Shown here: piece after piece, positions 1-7,514 of the stretch
Numbering within the stretch: the stretch's first letter is position 1
Layout: every line of letters begins with the position of its first letter
Assembly: GCA_902781705.1 (NCBI GenBank)
Contig: CACZKE010000003.1
Location: 1 to 64,000, forward strand
Direction of reading: 5' to 3'
Length of the DNA stretch: 64,000 nt
Source of the DNA: an uncultured Bacteroidia bacterium
GTDB taxonomy: Bacteria > Bacteroidota > Bacteroidia > Bacteroidales > UBA932
Translations under genes and position numbers: made by a program
The notes under the pieces: generated by a model
Told to the model about the DNA's origin: nothing
The model's database searches: none
The model's input: the letters and a program-made list of their open reading frames with translations, nothing else

Positions 1-1
1 G

Positions 2-220
2 CCGGACGTTTCCAGGAAAATGCTTTCCCAGACGCTGAAACGTCTGGAGGATTTCCGGCTTGTCTCCCGGACGGTTTACGCGGAAGTGCCGCCAAGGGTG
101 GAGTATCGACTGACTGAGCTGGGAGAATCCTTCCAGCCGGCCTTGAACGGAATCATTGATTGGGCGCTGGCAAACAGAGATGCCTTGGCTCCGCATGATG
201 CAACGAAGTCAATCCGATAA
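2..220 (+). CDS. HxlR-family transcriptional regulator, C-terminal part
   Basis: The frame is open from the window edge, so only the last 72 or so residues are visible. It contains the recognition helix and wing of an HxlR winged helix (SRKMLSQTLKRLEDFRLVSR, then VEYRLTELG). HxlR proteins are small MarR-like repressors or activators, often next to redox or detoxification genes; the partner gene lies outside the window. The stop codon lies inside a 22-bp inverted repeat (about 215-236) that is also the end of the neighbouring hsdS cassette, and the last 68 bases overlap antisense with the hsdS reading frame. The final residues (TKSIR) may therefore be created by the insertion rather than native. 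Confidence 0.8.
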   Translation, partial: PDVSRKMLSQTLKRLEDFRLVSRTVYAEVPPRVEYRLTELGESFQPALNGIIDWALANRDALAPHDATKSIR

Positions 221-1343
221 ATTCGGATTTATCGGCCTGTCGATATAGCGATACAAACTCCTCTTGACTCTCAGAAGAAGCATCTACTAACGGAATCTCC
301 CAGTACTTGTCCATTTTCAAGTTCTGAATACCGGTAGTTTTGTTTCCCATGCTCCTAATCTCGTTCTTGTGCGTCTGGTAATAGTTAAAAAGCGAGTAGA
401 AAACATACAGGCTGTTCACCCCATCTTTGCACCGTAGGAGTTGAGTAAAATTGTTGAACAAGTAAATACCTTCCGCTTCAAAATAGGCCACTCTGCCAAC
501 AGGGTTATCAGCTGTACCGCCAGAACGCTCAAGGATAATATCTCCAGGTTTTAGCCGCTTCTTTTGTACTTTGCCAGTCTCAATATCCCTTGTGACTACA
601 TTCGTCAAATCCAGTTTCCCTGTATTAGTAAAGTTTGTAGTACGAATGACTTTTACACCTGTTCCATCTATATCATCAGCGCCCCATTCTCCAGGAAATG
701 ATGTTCCAATCCATTCGGACAAAGGCAGAGTTTTTTTGTTGCTTCCAAACTGCTCTATAAATCGGGATTTGAAGTCGCTAAATTTTGATTTATCGGCCTG
801 ATGAACTAGGTCTACAAATGATTGCTGGCGCTCAGTTGACGGCAAAGGGACCTGTATTTTTGCCAGATTACCGCGACTTATCCTCTGACGAGTTGTCCCG
901 GTAACACAAGTTTTTATCTGCTCTGAGTACATATTTGTCGTTGTATAGACCATTAAATACTCCGGCAAACAATTGTCTTTCAGACGCGTAATTGTACAAT
1001 CCACAGCTGTAATTGCCTTTTGAAAGCCCCGAGGAATCATACAGCAGCGTCCAATAGGGTCAGGCAAACGTGAAAAAAGGATGTCGCCAGGGTGGATTTC
1101 AGTACAGTTCAAGCGTTTAAAGGTATCTTCACTGACGAAGCGAGCGTGCTCTTCCTTATCCACATACTCACACACTCCTACATTACCCGTTTGCACCAAA
1201 CGATACCCTGAATCAGACTGATCTTTAGCCTCAATCCAGTCTCCGTCTATAAACGTGGTGCACAATTCAGACATGGACACCTTAGGGATTTCTGGATTGT
1301 TAAATTCCTCGATAAATCGGGAGCTGTGATTGATTCTTCTCAT
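153..1343 (-). CDS. hsdS: Type I restriction-modification specificity subunit (HsdS), altered 3' end
   Basis: 396 residues with two target-recognition domains separated by conserved regions, as in S subunits that set the DNA target of a type I methyltransferase. The repeated conserved block is visible three times: SSRFIEEF near the N-terminus, QADKSKFSDFKSRFIEQF in the middle and QADKSEF near the end. After the last QADKSEF the normal helical tail (ELKQAIEKID-like) is missing and replaced by a tail read antisense to the HxlR gene, so the C-terminus is not native. The missing tail is found at 2367-2450, beyond the recombinase. The start is 3 bases after the recombinase stop, so the two are co-transcribed. 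No hsdM or hsdR is in the window, making this an orphan S gene here. Confidence 0.88.
   Translation of the reverse strand: MRRINHSSRFIEEFNNPEIPKVSMSELCTTFIDGDWIEAKDQSDSGYRLVQTGNVGVCEYVDKEEHARFVSEDTFKRLNCTEIHPGDILFSRLPDPIGRCCMIPRGFQKAITAVDCTITRLKDNCLPEYLMVYTTTNMYSEQIKTCVTGTTRQRISRGNLAKIQVPLPSTERQQSFVDLVHQADKSKFSDFKSRFIEQFGSNKKTLPLSEWIGTSFPGEWGADDIDGTGVKVIRTTNFTNTGKLDLTNVVTRDIETGKVQKKRLKPGDIILERSGGTADNPVGRVAYFEAEGIYLFNNFTQLLRCKDGVNSLYVFYSLFNYYQTHKNEIRSMGNKTTGIQNLKMDKYWEIPLVDASSESQEEFVSLYRQADKSEFIGLTSLHHAEPRHLCLPAPNQ
219..235. repeat. Recombination-site-like repeat, outer left copy
   Basis: Copy with two mismatches to the other two (positions 224-225 differ). It lies at the end of hsdS and inside an inverted repeat with arms CCGATAAAT and ATTTATCGG, and it contains the stop of the HxlR gene. 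Confidence 0.55.
780..796. repeat. Recombination-site-like repeat, central hsdS copy
   Basis: Encodes DKSKF in the central conserved region of hsdS between the two target-recognition domains. It is identical over 17 bases to the copy at 2424-2440, so recombination between them would swap the tail or remove one recognition domain. Confidence 0.55.
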
Positions 1344-1346
1344 ACG

Positions 1347-2330
1347 CTAGCCAATGAACTTTCGGTGGGACATCTTTACATTGGCCTGGTTCACCATCGC
1401 GTATTGGAGGGTGGTGTCAAGACTTTGATGACCGAGCAAGTGCTGTACTTGCTCGATGGGCATACCTTTGTCAATGGCCATTGTTGCCAATGTCCTTCTG
1501 AACTTATGTGGATGCACCTTGGTCATATTCAAGTCTTTTCCTATGTGCCTTAATCGTATTTCAACTCCGCTTATCTGCAATCTGTTGAACGGCGCCAGAA
1601 GGGTTACAAATAAAGCGTCATTTGTATCTTTTCTTTCCCTCAGATAGTTTTGAAGGTGGATCTTCGTCCGCGCGTCAAAGTACACTATCCGTTGTTTGTT
1701 TCCTTTACCCGTCACGATACACTCCCTATTCTGGAAGTCAATATCGCCACGGTTAAGCTTTACCAATTCCCCGACACGCATTCCTGTCGAGGCCAGTATG
1801 TCAATCATGGCCAGGTCACGGGTAGTCTCACAGGAGTCGCGCATCATCTCAAGTGCCTCATCGCTGTACGTTTCTTTCACGACCTTGCCGGTCTTGACTT
1901 TGTGAATCCGACGAACGGGACTTTTGACGATATAGAACTCTTCTTCCAACCAAGCGAAAAAGCTTGAAAGGATTCTACGGATATTGTCCACTGTCACCCG
2001 GGATGCTCCACTTCGTTGCTGGTATTCATCAAGATATTGGCGAAGATCATCAGTGGATACATCCTTGACATTCTTCCCGACAGACGCAAGCGCATTACGG
2101 ATTGTACTCTCGTAATAGCGCATCGACTTCTCGGAGCATCCTTCCACCCGCTTTGCCGACAGGAAAGTCTTTATGACGGATATGTCAATGGCTGCGTCGG
2201 ATTCAGTCTTTTCAAAGATCTCTACATTGGAGAAAGTGATCTCCAAAACGTCTTTCAGACGTTCAATTTGCTGGTTCCCAAGCGTTTTACTCATTGCTTG
2301 AAGAACCTGATTTATAAGGTTGGCTATCAT
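1347..2330 (-). CDS. Tyrosine recombinase / integrase (XerD-like)
   Basis: 327 residues with an N-terminal SAM-like core-binding domain (about 45-150) and a C-terminal catalytic domain. The catalytic residues are visible in order: Arg in STGMRVGEL, Lys in GKGNKQR, His-x-x-Arg in HPHKFRRT, His in LLGHQSLDTT and the nucleophile Tyr in LQYA. It lies immediately upstream of hsdS on the same strand and downstream of a stranded hsdS 3' fragment. In Bacteroidales such recombinases next to hsdS genes commonly shuffle specificity genes; that role here is inference from position. Its size fits a site-specific DNA-inversion or cassette enzyme rather than a large conjugative-element integrase with an arm-binding domain. 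Confidence 0.9.
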   Translation of the reverse strand: MIANLINQVLQAMSKTLGNQQIERLKDVLEITFSNVEIFEKTESDAAIDISVIKTFLSAKRVEGCSEKSMRYYESTIRNALASVGKNVKDVSTDDLRQYLDEYQQRSGASRVTVDNIRRILSSFFAWLEEEFYIVKSPVRRIHKVKTGKVVKETYSDEALEMMRDSCETTRDLAMIDILASTGMRVGELVKLNRGDIDFQNRECIVTGKGNKQRIVYFDARTKIHLQNYLRERKDTNDALFVTLLAPFNRLQISGVEIRLRHIGKDLNMTKVHPHKFRRTLATMAIDKGMPIEQVQHLLGHQSLDTTLQYAMVNQANVKMSHRKFIG

Positions 2331-2366
2331 AACGGAATTCTTTATTCCGCAAAGTTAGCCGGATTG

Positions 2367-2450
2367 CTACTGCAGCAGGGCCCGCATCACTTCGTCAATC
2401 TTCTCAATGGCTTGCTTTAGTTCAAATTTTGATTTATCGGTCTCTTTCCC
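2367..2450 (-). pseudogene. hsdS: Stranded 3' end of an hsdS gene
   Basis: Read on the minus strand, this stretch gives KETDKSKFELKQAIEKID continuing EVMRALLQ and a stop, the typical C-terminal helix of Bacteroidales HsdS proteins. No HsdS body precedes it; upstream lie a poly-T run and unrelated sequence. It is the tail that the hsdS at 153-1343 lacks. Confidence 0.75.
2424..2440. repeat. Recombination-site-like repeat, outer right copy
   Basis: Third copy of the 17-bp repeat, at the start of the stranded hsdS tail and identical to the copy at 780-796. Confidence 0.55.
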
Positions 2451-2614
2451 AGCGGCAAAAAAAAAGAAGCCGCTCCACCCAATCCATTCTCGGGGCGGAC
2501 TTCAATACGGCTTCTTCCGGCTCATAGGTCCAGCGCGCACAACCCATTCCAACATGAGTGGAGAGAGACGCGATGAACCGGCGTGGATGTTGTGATTGCC
2601 GTCCTTCTCCAGGT

Positions 2615-2632
2615 CCGACCATCCGCGCTGTT
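2615..2632. repeat. 18-bp repeat, copy 1
   Basis: CCGACCATCCGCGCTGTT occurs here and identically at 5620-5637, each followed within a few bases by ATGAG. Function unknown; both copies are intergenic. Confidence 0.6.
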
Positions 2633-2714
2633 TTATGAGCCTATAATAATATGTAAGTGTCTCTATATTAAGGTTTTAGACAATTCTTGGACGGTGGCTT
2701 TATGTGGCGGTTTA

Positions 2715-2877
2715 TGGCGTCTTTTCGGTCGGGGTTGTCAGTTCAAGTCGCAACCACAACCGCCCTGTACAGCCGCAAAAGTTTCACCCATTTTACACCT
2801 GGTGTCTTTTCGCCATCTCACAAACGGATGATTATTAAACACTTCCGAAAAATAGTTCGAGTCTCGTTTTCCGCTCC
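2715..2877. other. Element right end with tRNA-Gly 3' segment (att-like), copy 1
   Basis: The last 22 bases (2856-2877) equal the T-loop/T-stem/acceptor 3' strand of a tRNA-Gly (TTCGAGTCTCG then TTTTCCGCTCC). No tRNA body precedes it. The 140 bases before it align moderately, at equal length, with 9057-9198, sharing for example TGGC.TCTTTTC, AAGTCGC, GAAAGTTTCACC-like and TGATTGT/TGATTAT blocks. I read it as the right end of an integrated element with its att site. It is followed by unrelated sequence rather than a tRNA terminator. Confidence 0.5.
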
Positions 2878-2954
2878 CCGTCATGAAAATATGCCTTACA
2901 GCGCGATGTGGAGCATATTTCTTTTTTTTACAATAAGCCCGAAATCGGGGCAAA

Positions 2955-3049
2955 AACCTCAAATTTTACTCCTATTTTACATCTGCTTATTTGCCTAACT
3001 ATAGGTAGATGAGCGCGTTATTTAGGGTCCGAAAAACGAGTTCGAGTCT
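2955..3049. other. Degenerate third copy of the element right end
   Basis: The pattern TTTTACTCCTATTTTACATC, then TCCGAAAAA and TTCGAGTCT (3041-3049), parallels the end of the 2715-2877 segment, but the tRNA-like part breaks off after TTCGAGTCT. Low confidence; a visual alignment only. Confidence 0.3.
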
Positions 3050-3111
3050 GACAAGACCCCAACTTTGTGGTCGTTCATGTCGGGTTCGCCAAACTTGCTT
3101 CGCAGTCTCTG

Positions 3112-3208
3112 AGCGGGAACAATAACAGCCATTTTTGTTCCCTGCGAGAAACTCGAGCACGCCGGCGGGGACGTTTTCGAGGGTTTTTGTTCCCAACGAG
3201 ACACTCGA
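3112..3208. repeat. TTTTTGTTCCC repeats
   Basis: Two direct copies (3132-3156 and 3184-3208) share TTTTTGTTCCC and end in ACTCGA; the first also pairs with GCGGGAACAA at 3112-3121 as an inverted repeat. Intergenic; function unknown. Confidence 0.5.
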
Positions 3209-3339
3209 CGGACTTGAAGATGGCGTGTTTATCCCCTTCCCAAAAGGCGTTCCGATCCCCAATCCTTGGCAACCATCCCCATTCACCGAGAAAACGGGCC
3301 CATTCACCGATTATAATCGTCATACAGGAAGCGCGTGCG

Positions 3340-3347
3340 TAGTTTTG
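3340..3347 (+). promoter_or_regulatory. -7 box of the Omp85-like gene
   Basis: TAGTTTTG matches the Bacteroidetes -7 consensus TAnnTTTG, 25 bases before the ATG at 3373. Confidence 0.55.
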
Positions 3348-3372
3348 TGCCGAAAACAAAACGAAGCACACC

Positions 3373-4659
3373 ATGAAACGCATCCTCCTCACCCTCGCCA
3401 TCCTGCTGGTCCCGGTCCTCGCCCTGGCCCAGCCCAAGCAGAAAGAAATCGTCAAGACCGGTTGGAACACCGGCCTCCTGCCGGCGTTCCGGTACGACAA
3501 TGACCTGGGGTTCCAGTTCGGGGCGCTCAGCCAGCTGTACCATTATGGGGACGGGTCGGATTATCCCAACTATCGGCACAAGGTGATGGCGATTGCCAGC
3601 ATCTATTCCCGCGGCGCGAAGCAGTTCTCGCTGGATTATGACTCGAAGCACCTGCTGCGGGACATGCGGGTGACGGCCCATGCGGAGTACATGGACAATC
3701 CGCTGCATGGGTTCTACGGATTCAATGGCGCGGTGGCGCCGTACTATGCCGACTTGGACCGCCGGAAAGCGGCGGACGGCCAGGACGGGATCGCCTTCTA
3801 TGCCAACGCCCAGCATCAGTTCACCGCTTCGCTGGACCTGCAGGGGAGGATGGCCGACCATCTGACCTGGATCGGGGGCGTGCGGTATGTCTGGCAGGAC
3901 TACAAGGACGTTTCCGTAAGCGTGTACGACGGGACGCAGTCGCTGTTCCACCAATATGTGGAGAACGGGCTGATTTCGGAGTCGGAGACCTGGGGCCACC
4001 GGGCCGAACTCAAGGGTGGCGTGGTCTATGACACGCGCGATTTCGAGGCCAATCCGGCCCGGGGGCTGTATGCGACGGCCACGCTGACCGGCGGCGCCAG
4101 CTTTTCCTCGGAGCGGAGCCTGTCGATGGTGCTCTCCTTCGACGTGCGCCAGTACCTGCCCGTCATTCCTTCCCGGCTGACGCTGGCCTGGCAGGTGAAA
4201 GGCGGCGGCCTCGTCGCCGGCTCCCTGCCGTTCTATGCCCTGCCGGCGTTCGAGATGCGGGGAACCTTCGGAAGCCGCATCGTCGGGGCGGACGTCCTCG
4301 GCAGCAGCCTGGACCTTCGGTTGCGTCTCGCTTCCTTCCAAGCCTTCAAGCAGAACTTTGAATTGGGTCTGGTGGGTTTCGCCGACGCCGGCGCGGTCAT
4401 CCGGCCGTACCGGCTGGATGCGCAGCGGCTCCTGGGCGGCTGCACCGTGGAAAAGACGCTCGACGGCGTGGCGCATGGACCATACCGAAGCGTGTACGAC
4501 CCGGGCATCGCCGACTGCGAGCGGCTGCATACCAGCGTCGGTGGCGGTTTCTTCTTCAGCATGAACCATAACTTCATCACCGCCGTCGAATTCGGCCATC
4601 CGTTGAACCCGCAGGACGGGACCATGGGCGTTTACGTCAATCTCGGATTCTCGTTCTGA
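3373..4659 (+). CDS. Outer-membrane beta-barrel protein, Omp85/surface-antigen type
   Basis: 428 residues: a signal peptide (cleavage after LALAQ), no obvious POTRA repeats, then a barrel of alternating strands ending in Phe (NLGFSF), as required for BAM insertion. The stretch VVYDTRDFEANPARGLYA matches the start of the Omp85 C-terminal surface-antigen domain, where DTRD.NP..G is typical. A single-barrel protein without POTRA domains is more likely a small-molecule or lipid-linked porin or an assembly accessory than BamA itself. It stands alone, with its own -7 box; the next gene starts 39 bases later with its own promoter. Confidence 0.72.
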   Translation: MKRILLTLAILLVPVLALAQPKQKEIVKTGWNTGLLPAFRYDNDLGFQFGALSQLYHYGDGSDYPNYRHKVMAIASIYSRGAKQFSLDYDSKHLLRDMRVTAHAEYMDNPLHGFYGFNGAVAPYYADLDRRKAADGQDGIAFYANAQHQFTASLDLQGRMADHLTWIGGVRYVWQDYKDVSVSVYDGTQSLFHQYVENGLISESETWGHRAELKGGVVYDTRDFEANPARGLYATATLTGGASFSSERSLSMVLSFDVRQYLPVIPSRLTLAWQVKGGGLVAGSLPFYALPAFEMRGTFGSRIVGADVLGSSLDLRLRLASFQAFKQNFELGLVGFADAGAVIRPYRLDAQRLLGGCTVEKTLDGVAHGPYRSVYDPGIADCERLHTSVGGGFFFSMNHNFITAVEFGHPLNPQDGTMGVYVNLGFSF

Positions 4660-4674
4660 TCCGCGGAAAATGCT

Positions 4675-4682
4675 TATCTTTG
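4675..4682 (+). promoter_or_regulatory. -7 box of the LytTR gene
   Basis: TATCTTTG fits TAnnTTTG. It lies 16 bases before the ATG at 4699, so the leader should be about 10 nt. Confidence 0.6.
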
Positions 4683-4698
4683 CGTGTCACCGCCACCT

Positions 4699-5592
4699 AT
4701 GACACGCAAAAGAACCATCCTCTTCCTGGGCATCCTGCTGGCGCTGCTCCTCATTCCGACCGTGCTTCCGTACCTGATCGGACATCTGCTGCTGCCGTTC
4801 TGGGCCTACCTGCTGTATGCCTTCATCCTCCTGGTCAACGCGGGCATCTACCTGGCGAACCGCCTGTGGCTCATCGACCGGTTCTTCATCCAAGGGCGGG
4901 TCGGGGCCTTTTCCGCCTGGAACCTGGCGCTTCTCCTGGCGGGTGGCGTGCTCGAGATCCTGGTCCTGGACCTTTCCGGGAGAGCGGCCCTCGGCGAAGG
5001 TCTCACTGTTTCCAACGTTCTGGATATCGGAACCAAGGTCTCCCAGCGTGTTTTCGTTCCCGTCCTGGGATTCCTGATGGTGCTCATCGCGCTGGCCGTC
5101 GCGCTGTCAGACGAGTGGCGTCTCGCAGCGTTCAAGTACCGCGAAGCACAGCAGCGCAACGAGCGGCTCGGACGGGACATCGACAGTCTGAAAGGCCAGG
5201 TCGACACCCTCCGCCGCCGCGAAGCCGCCCCTGCCGCCGACTCCATTTCCGTCAAGGTGGACCTCATGATGACCAAAGTCCCGCTGGATGACATCCTGTA
5301 TGTCAAGGCCGACGGCGATTACATCGTCATTCACAAGGCCGACGGGAAGACATTGATGACGCTCATGACCCTGAAGTCCCTGGAGAAACAACTGCCTTTC
5401 GACCGCTTCTGCCGTACGCACCGTTCCTGGATCGTCAACGTTGACAAAGCCCGCGGCATCCGCGACGGCAAAATCCTGGTCGGTGACGCCGTCATCCCCC
5501 TCTCCGATTCCTGCAAAGCCGCTTTCTTCGAACTCCTCTCACATAAGTCCATCTTCCTGAAAGCGGAGCCAACTGTCCTAAAAGAAAAGTAA
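4699..5592 (+). CDS. Membrane-anchored LytTR DNA-binding protein
   Basis: 297 residues from the ATG at 4699; an in-frame GTG at 4684 would start within two bases of the -7 box. The first 140 residues contain about four hydrophobic segments (ILFLGILLALLLIPTVLPYL, LLYAFILLVNAGIYL, LALLLAGGVLEILVL, FVPVLGFLMVLIALAVAL). A coiled linker (KYREAQQRNERLGRDIDSLK) follows, then a LytTR domain (about 195-290) with DDILYVKADGDYIVIH and FCRTHRSWIVNV. LytTR domains bind DNA through beta strands. Here the domain is tethered to the membrane without a receiver domain, so it is probably a one-component sensor. Its target may be the barrel gene just upstream, as inference. Confidence 0.8.
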   Translation: MTRKRTILFLGILLALLLIPTVLPYLIGHLLLPFWAYLLYAFILLVNAGIYLANRLWLIDRFFIQGRVGAFSAWNLALLLAGGVLEILVLDLSGRAALGEGLTVSNVLDIGTKVSQRVFVPVLGFLMVLIALAVALSDEWRLAAFKYREAQQRNERLGRDIDSLKGQVDTLRRREAAPAADSISVKVDLMMTKVPLDDILYVKADGDYIVIHKADGKTLMTLMTLKSLEKQLPFDRFCRTHRSWIVNVDKARGIRDGKILVGDAVIPLSDSCKAAFFELLSHKSIFLKAEPTVLKEK

Positions 5593-5619
5593 ATCCCGAA
5601 GCGAGTGGAGATTGACTAC

Positions 5620-5637
5620 CCGACCATCCGCGCTGTT
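5620..5637. repeat. 18-bp repeat, copy 2
   Basis: Same 18 bases as 2615-2632, in the gap between the convergent LytTR and AraC genes. Confidence 0.6.
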
Positions 5638-5656
5638 ATCATGAGTCTCCTGTGAT

Positions 5657-6460
5657 CTACCCCCGATACTCGGAAGGTGACTCGCCCAGGTACCGTTGGA
5701 CATAACGGCTGAAATAGGCCGGCGAGGAGAAGTTGAACATTTCGGAAATGTCCACGAAACTGAGGCTGCGGTCTCTCAACTGGCGGGAGATATCCAGGAC
5801 TGTGAACCGGTTGATCCACCAGTTGGCCGAATTGCCCGTGATGGACTTGCTGATTTCGGAAAGGTACTTCGGAGCAATGCAAAGTTCGGAAGCATAGTAG
5901 GTTACCTCCCGGTTCTGTCGGTAGTCGCCCCGCTCCAGCATGGCGATGAAACGGGACATGGTCAAAGCGGCCTGAGATTGGATTTCAGAAGTGTCTCCGC
6001 CGATGCGGGCATGGAAATCGAAAAAATCCAGGATCAGCGTCTGCACCGTGCTCAGCATCAGGTCGTCGTGGAAATGGTGCCAGACCATCAGCCGACGGCG
6101 GCCCACTTCTTCAAAGTCACTCCGACACCGCTCGAATTCCTCATCGGTCAGGTGCATCACCGGATTCTGTGCCAAGGAAAGGGAGCCGCGCATCCCGTAA
6201 TTATTGTTAGGCGTTGCTTTCTCGATGAAGACCGGGTCGATGTAAATGACTTCCACCCTGAAATCGTCCGTACATTGGATATCACCCACCAACTGCGTGG
6301 CTCGGATGATGGTGCAGTCCCTTTCCCGGATGGTAAAAGATTCCCCGTTATAATTAATCTCGCAAGAGCCGGCGAGACACAGGATATGCGCCAGGTGCAG
6401 CGCCACCTCGCCTTCGCCGATTCCATCCAGCGAGTTCCGTATGATTACTTCCGTCGTCAA
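5657..6460 (-). CDS. AraC-family transcriptional regulator
   Basis: 267 residues: an N-terminal cupin-like sensing domain (about 1-130) and a C-terminal double helix-turn-helix (about 165-265) with the family signature ISEMFNFSSPAYFSRYVQR followed by LGESPSEYRG. It is divergent from the aldo/keto reductase at 6598 across a 137-bp gap with a -7 box on each strand, so it most likely controls that gene and itself. The ligand is unknown. AraC/aldo-keto reductase pairs are common in Bacteroides-like genomes. Confidence 0.88.
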   Translation of the reverse strand: MTTEVIIRNSLDGIGEGEVALHLAHILCLAGSCEINYNGESFTIRERDCTIIRATQLVGDIQCTDDFRVEVIYIDPVFIEKATPNNNYGMRGSLSLAQNPVMHLTDEEFERCRSDFEEVGRRRLMVWHHFHDDLMLSTVQTLILDFFDFHARIGGDTSEIQSQAALTMSRFIAMLERGDYRQNREVTYYASELCIAPKYLSEISKSITGNSANWWINRFTVLDISRQLRDRSLSFVDISEMFNFSSPAYFSRYVQRYLGESPSEYRG

Positions 6461-6491
6461 ATTGTCAAGCCAGGAATGGGACCCGGCCGTC

Positions 6492-6573
6492 CAAAGTTAG
6501 TGTTTTTCCGACATTTTGACACGATAATCCGAAAAAATCAATCGTTCCGATCCGGCTGTTCTTCCGACCTTTG
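6492..6573. promoter_or_regulatory. Divergent promoters araC / aldo-keto reductase
   Basis: On the minus strand TAACTTTG (6492-6499) serves the araC-type gene. On the plus strand GACCTTTG (6566-6573), one base off consensus, lies 24 bases before the reductase ATG. Confidence 0.5.
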
Positions 6574-6597
6574 CATCAGGATTAAAATCTACCAGCC

Positions 6598-7443
6598 ATG
6601 CAATACACAACCCTTTCCAACGGCATTCAGATGCCCCTTCTCGGCTACGGCGTATTCCAAGTCCCTCCGCAGGAAGCGGAGCGCTGCGTGGCCGATGCCC
6701 TTTCCGTCGGTTATCGCCTTATTGACACCGCCCAAGCCTATAACAACGAAGAAGGCGTGGGTGCCGCCATCGCGAAATCCGGTATATCTCGTGAGAATTT
6801 TTTCCTGGTGACCAAAGTATGGATAAGCAACAACGGCGAAGCCAAGGCCGCTGCCTCCATCGATGAGAGTCTGCGCAAACTGCAGACGGACTATATCGAC
6901 CTCCTACTCATCCACCAGGCCTATGGCGACATTTTCGGTACCTGGCGGGCGATGGAGAAAGCGTATAACAACGGGAAAGTGCGGGCCATCGGTGTGAGCA
7001 ACTTCCAGGCAGCCCGCTTCTTCGAGTTCGCGCATTATGTCGATATCAAGCCGATGGTGAACCAACTCCAGTGCAACGTGTTGGTACAGCAGACCGGCAT
7101 CGAGCCCATCCTGGCAGAGACCGATACCCGCCTCATGGCCTGGGGACCGCTCGGCGGCCAGGGTGTGGACGGTATCGTGAAGAACGAAACGCTCGCCGCC
7201 ATCGGCGCCAAGTATGGAAAATCCGCCGCCCAGGTGGCCCTCCGCTGGCTCACGGAGTGTGGCATCGCCGCTATTCCCAAGTCCTCCCACAAAGAACGTA
7301 TGGCGCAGAACTTCAACATCTTCGATTTTACCCTCACTGCGGACGAGATGCAACTGATTGCCACGCTCAACGAGCACGACGAGGGACTGATCAACTTCCA
7401 GGACCCGCAGTTCGTAAAATACCTGATCGAGACTTACGGGTAA
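6598..7443 (+). CDS. Aldo/keto reductase (AKR5-like)
   Basis: 281 residues, the usual length for NADPH-dependent aldo/keto reductases that reduce carbonyls such as 2,5-diketo-D-gluconate or methylglyoxal. The catalytic tetrad is visible: Asp and Tyr in LIDTAQAYNNEEGVG, Lys in LVTKVWI and His in LLLIHQAYGD. The C-terminal half holds the cofactor signature (IGVSNF, AAIPKSS, RMAQNFNIFDFTL). Cytoplasmic; no signal peptide. Divergently controlled by the AraC regulator and terminated by a strong hairpin shared with the convergent ferredoxin gene. Confidence 0.9.
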   Translation: MQYTTLSNGIQMPLLGYGVFQVPPQEAERCVADALSVGYRLIDTAQAYNNEEGVGAAIAKSGISRENFFLVTKVWISNNGEAKAAASIDESLRKLQTDYIDLLLIHQAYGDIFGTWRAMEKAYNNGKVRAIGVSNFQAARFFEFAHYVDIKPMVNQLQCNVLVQQTGIEPILAETDTRLMAWGPLGGQGVDGIVKNETLAAIGAKYGKSAAQVALRWLTECGIAAIPKSSHKERMAQNFNIFDFTLTADEMQLIATLNEHDEGLINFQDPQFVKYLIETYG

Positions 7444-7462
7444 ACTGAGACCCGCGGACATC

Positions 7463-7499
7463 AAAAACGGACGATGCCAAGAAAGCACCGTCCGTTTTT
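7463..7499. terminator. Bidirectional rho-independent terminator
   Basis: Perfect stem AAAACGGACG / CGTCCGTTTT with a 15-nt loop and flanking A and T runs, between two convergent genes. Confidence 0.85.
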
Positions 7500-7514
7500 C
7501 GTTTCAAACAAACC

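Larger units (their letters stand above)
219..2440 (-). mobile_element. Candidate mobile hsdS cassette (recombinase plus hsdS between direct repeats)
   Basis: A 17-bp repeat of the form CCGATAAATCAAAATTT (minus-strand sense) lies at 219-235 (two mismatches), 780-796 and 2424-2440, all in the same orientation. The outer two bracket the tyrosine recombinase and hsdS. Joining them would delete or circularise about 2.2 kb, and the circle junction would read QADKS directly into KFELKQAIEKIDEV plus stop, restoring a normal hsdS tail. This is seen in the sequence; that the recombinase uses these sites is inference. The alternative is a decayed hsdS shufflon with only one full gene left. Confidence 0.5.
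2451..3372. other. 922-bp gene-free region with element ends and repeats
   Basis: No open frame here resembles a protein; those present run through repeats. The stretch holds an inverted repeat around 2452-2477 (GCCGC arms flanking a poly-A run), an 18-bp repeat shared with 5620-5637, two element-right-end-like segments (2715-2877 and about 2955-3049), TTTTTGTTCCC repeats (3112-3208) and the promoter of the barrel gene at 3373. Confidence 0.6.

Noticed and set aside
3033..3062. Complete tRNA gene ending near 3062
   Set aside because: Only a T-loop-like TTCGAGTCT is present; no cloverleaf can be drawn upstream.
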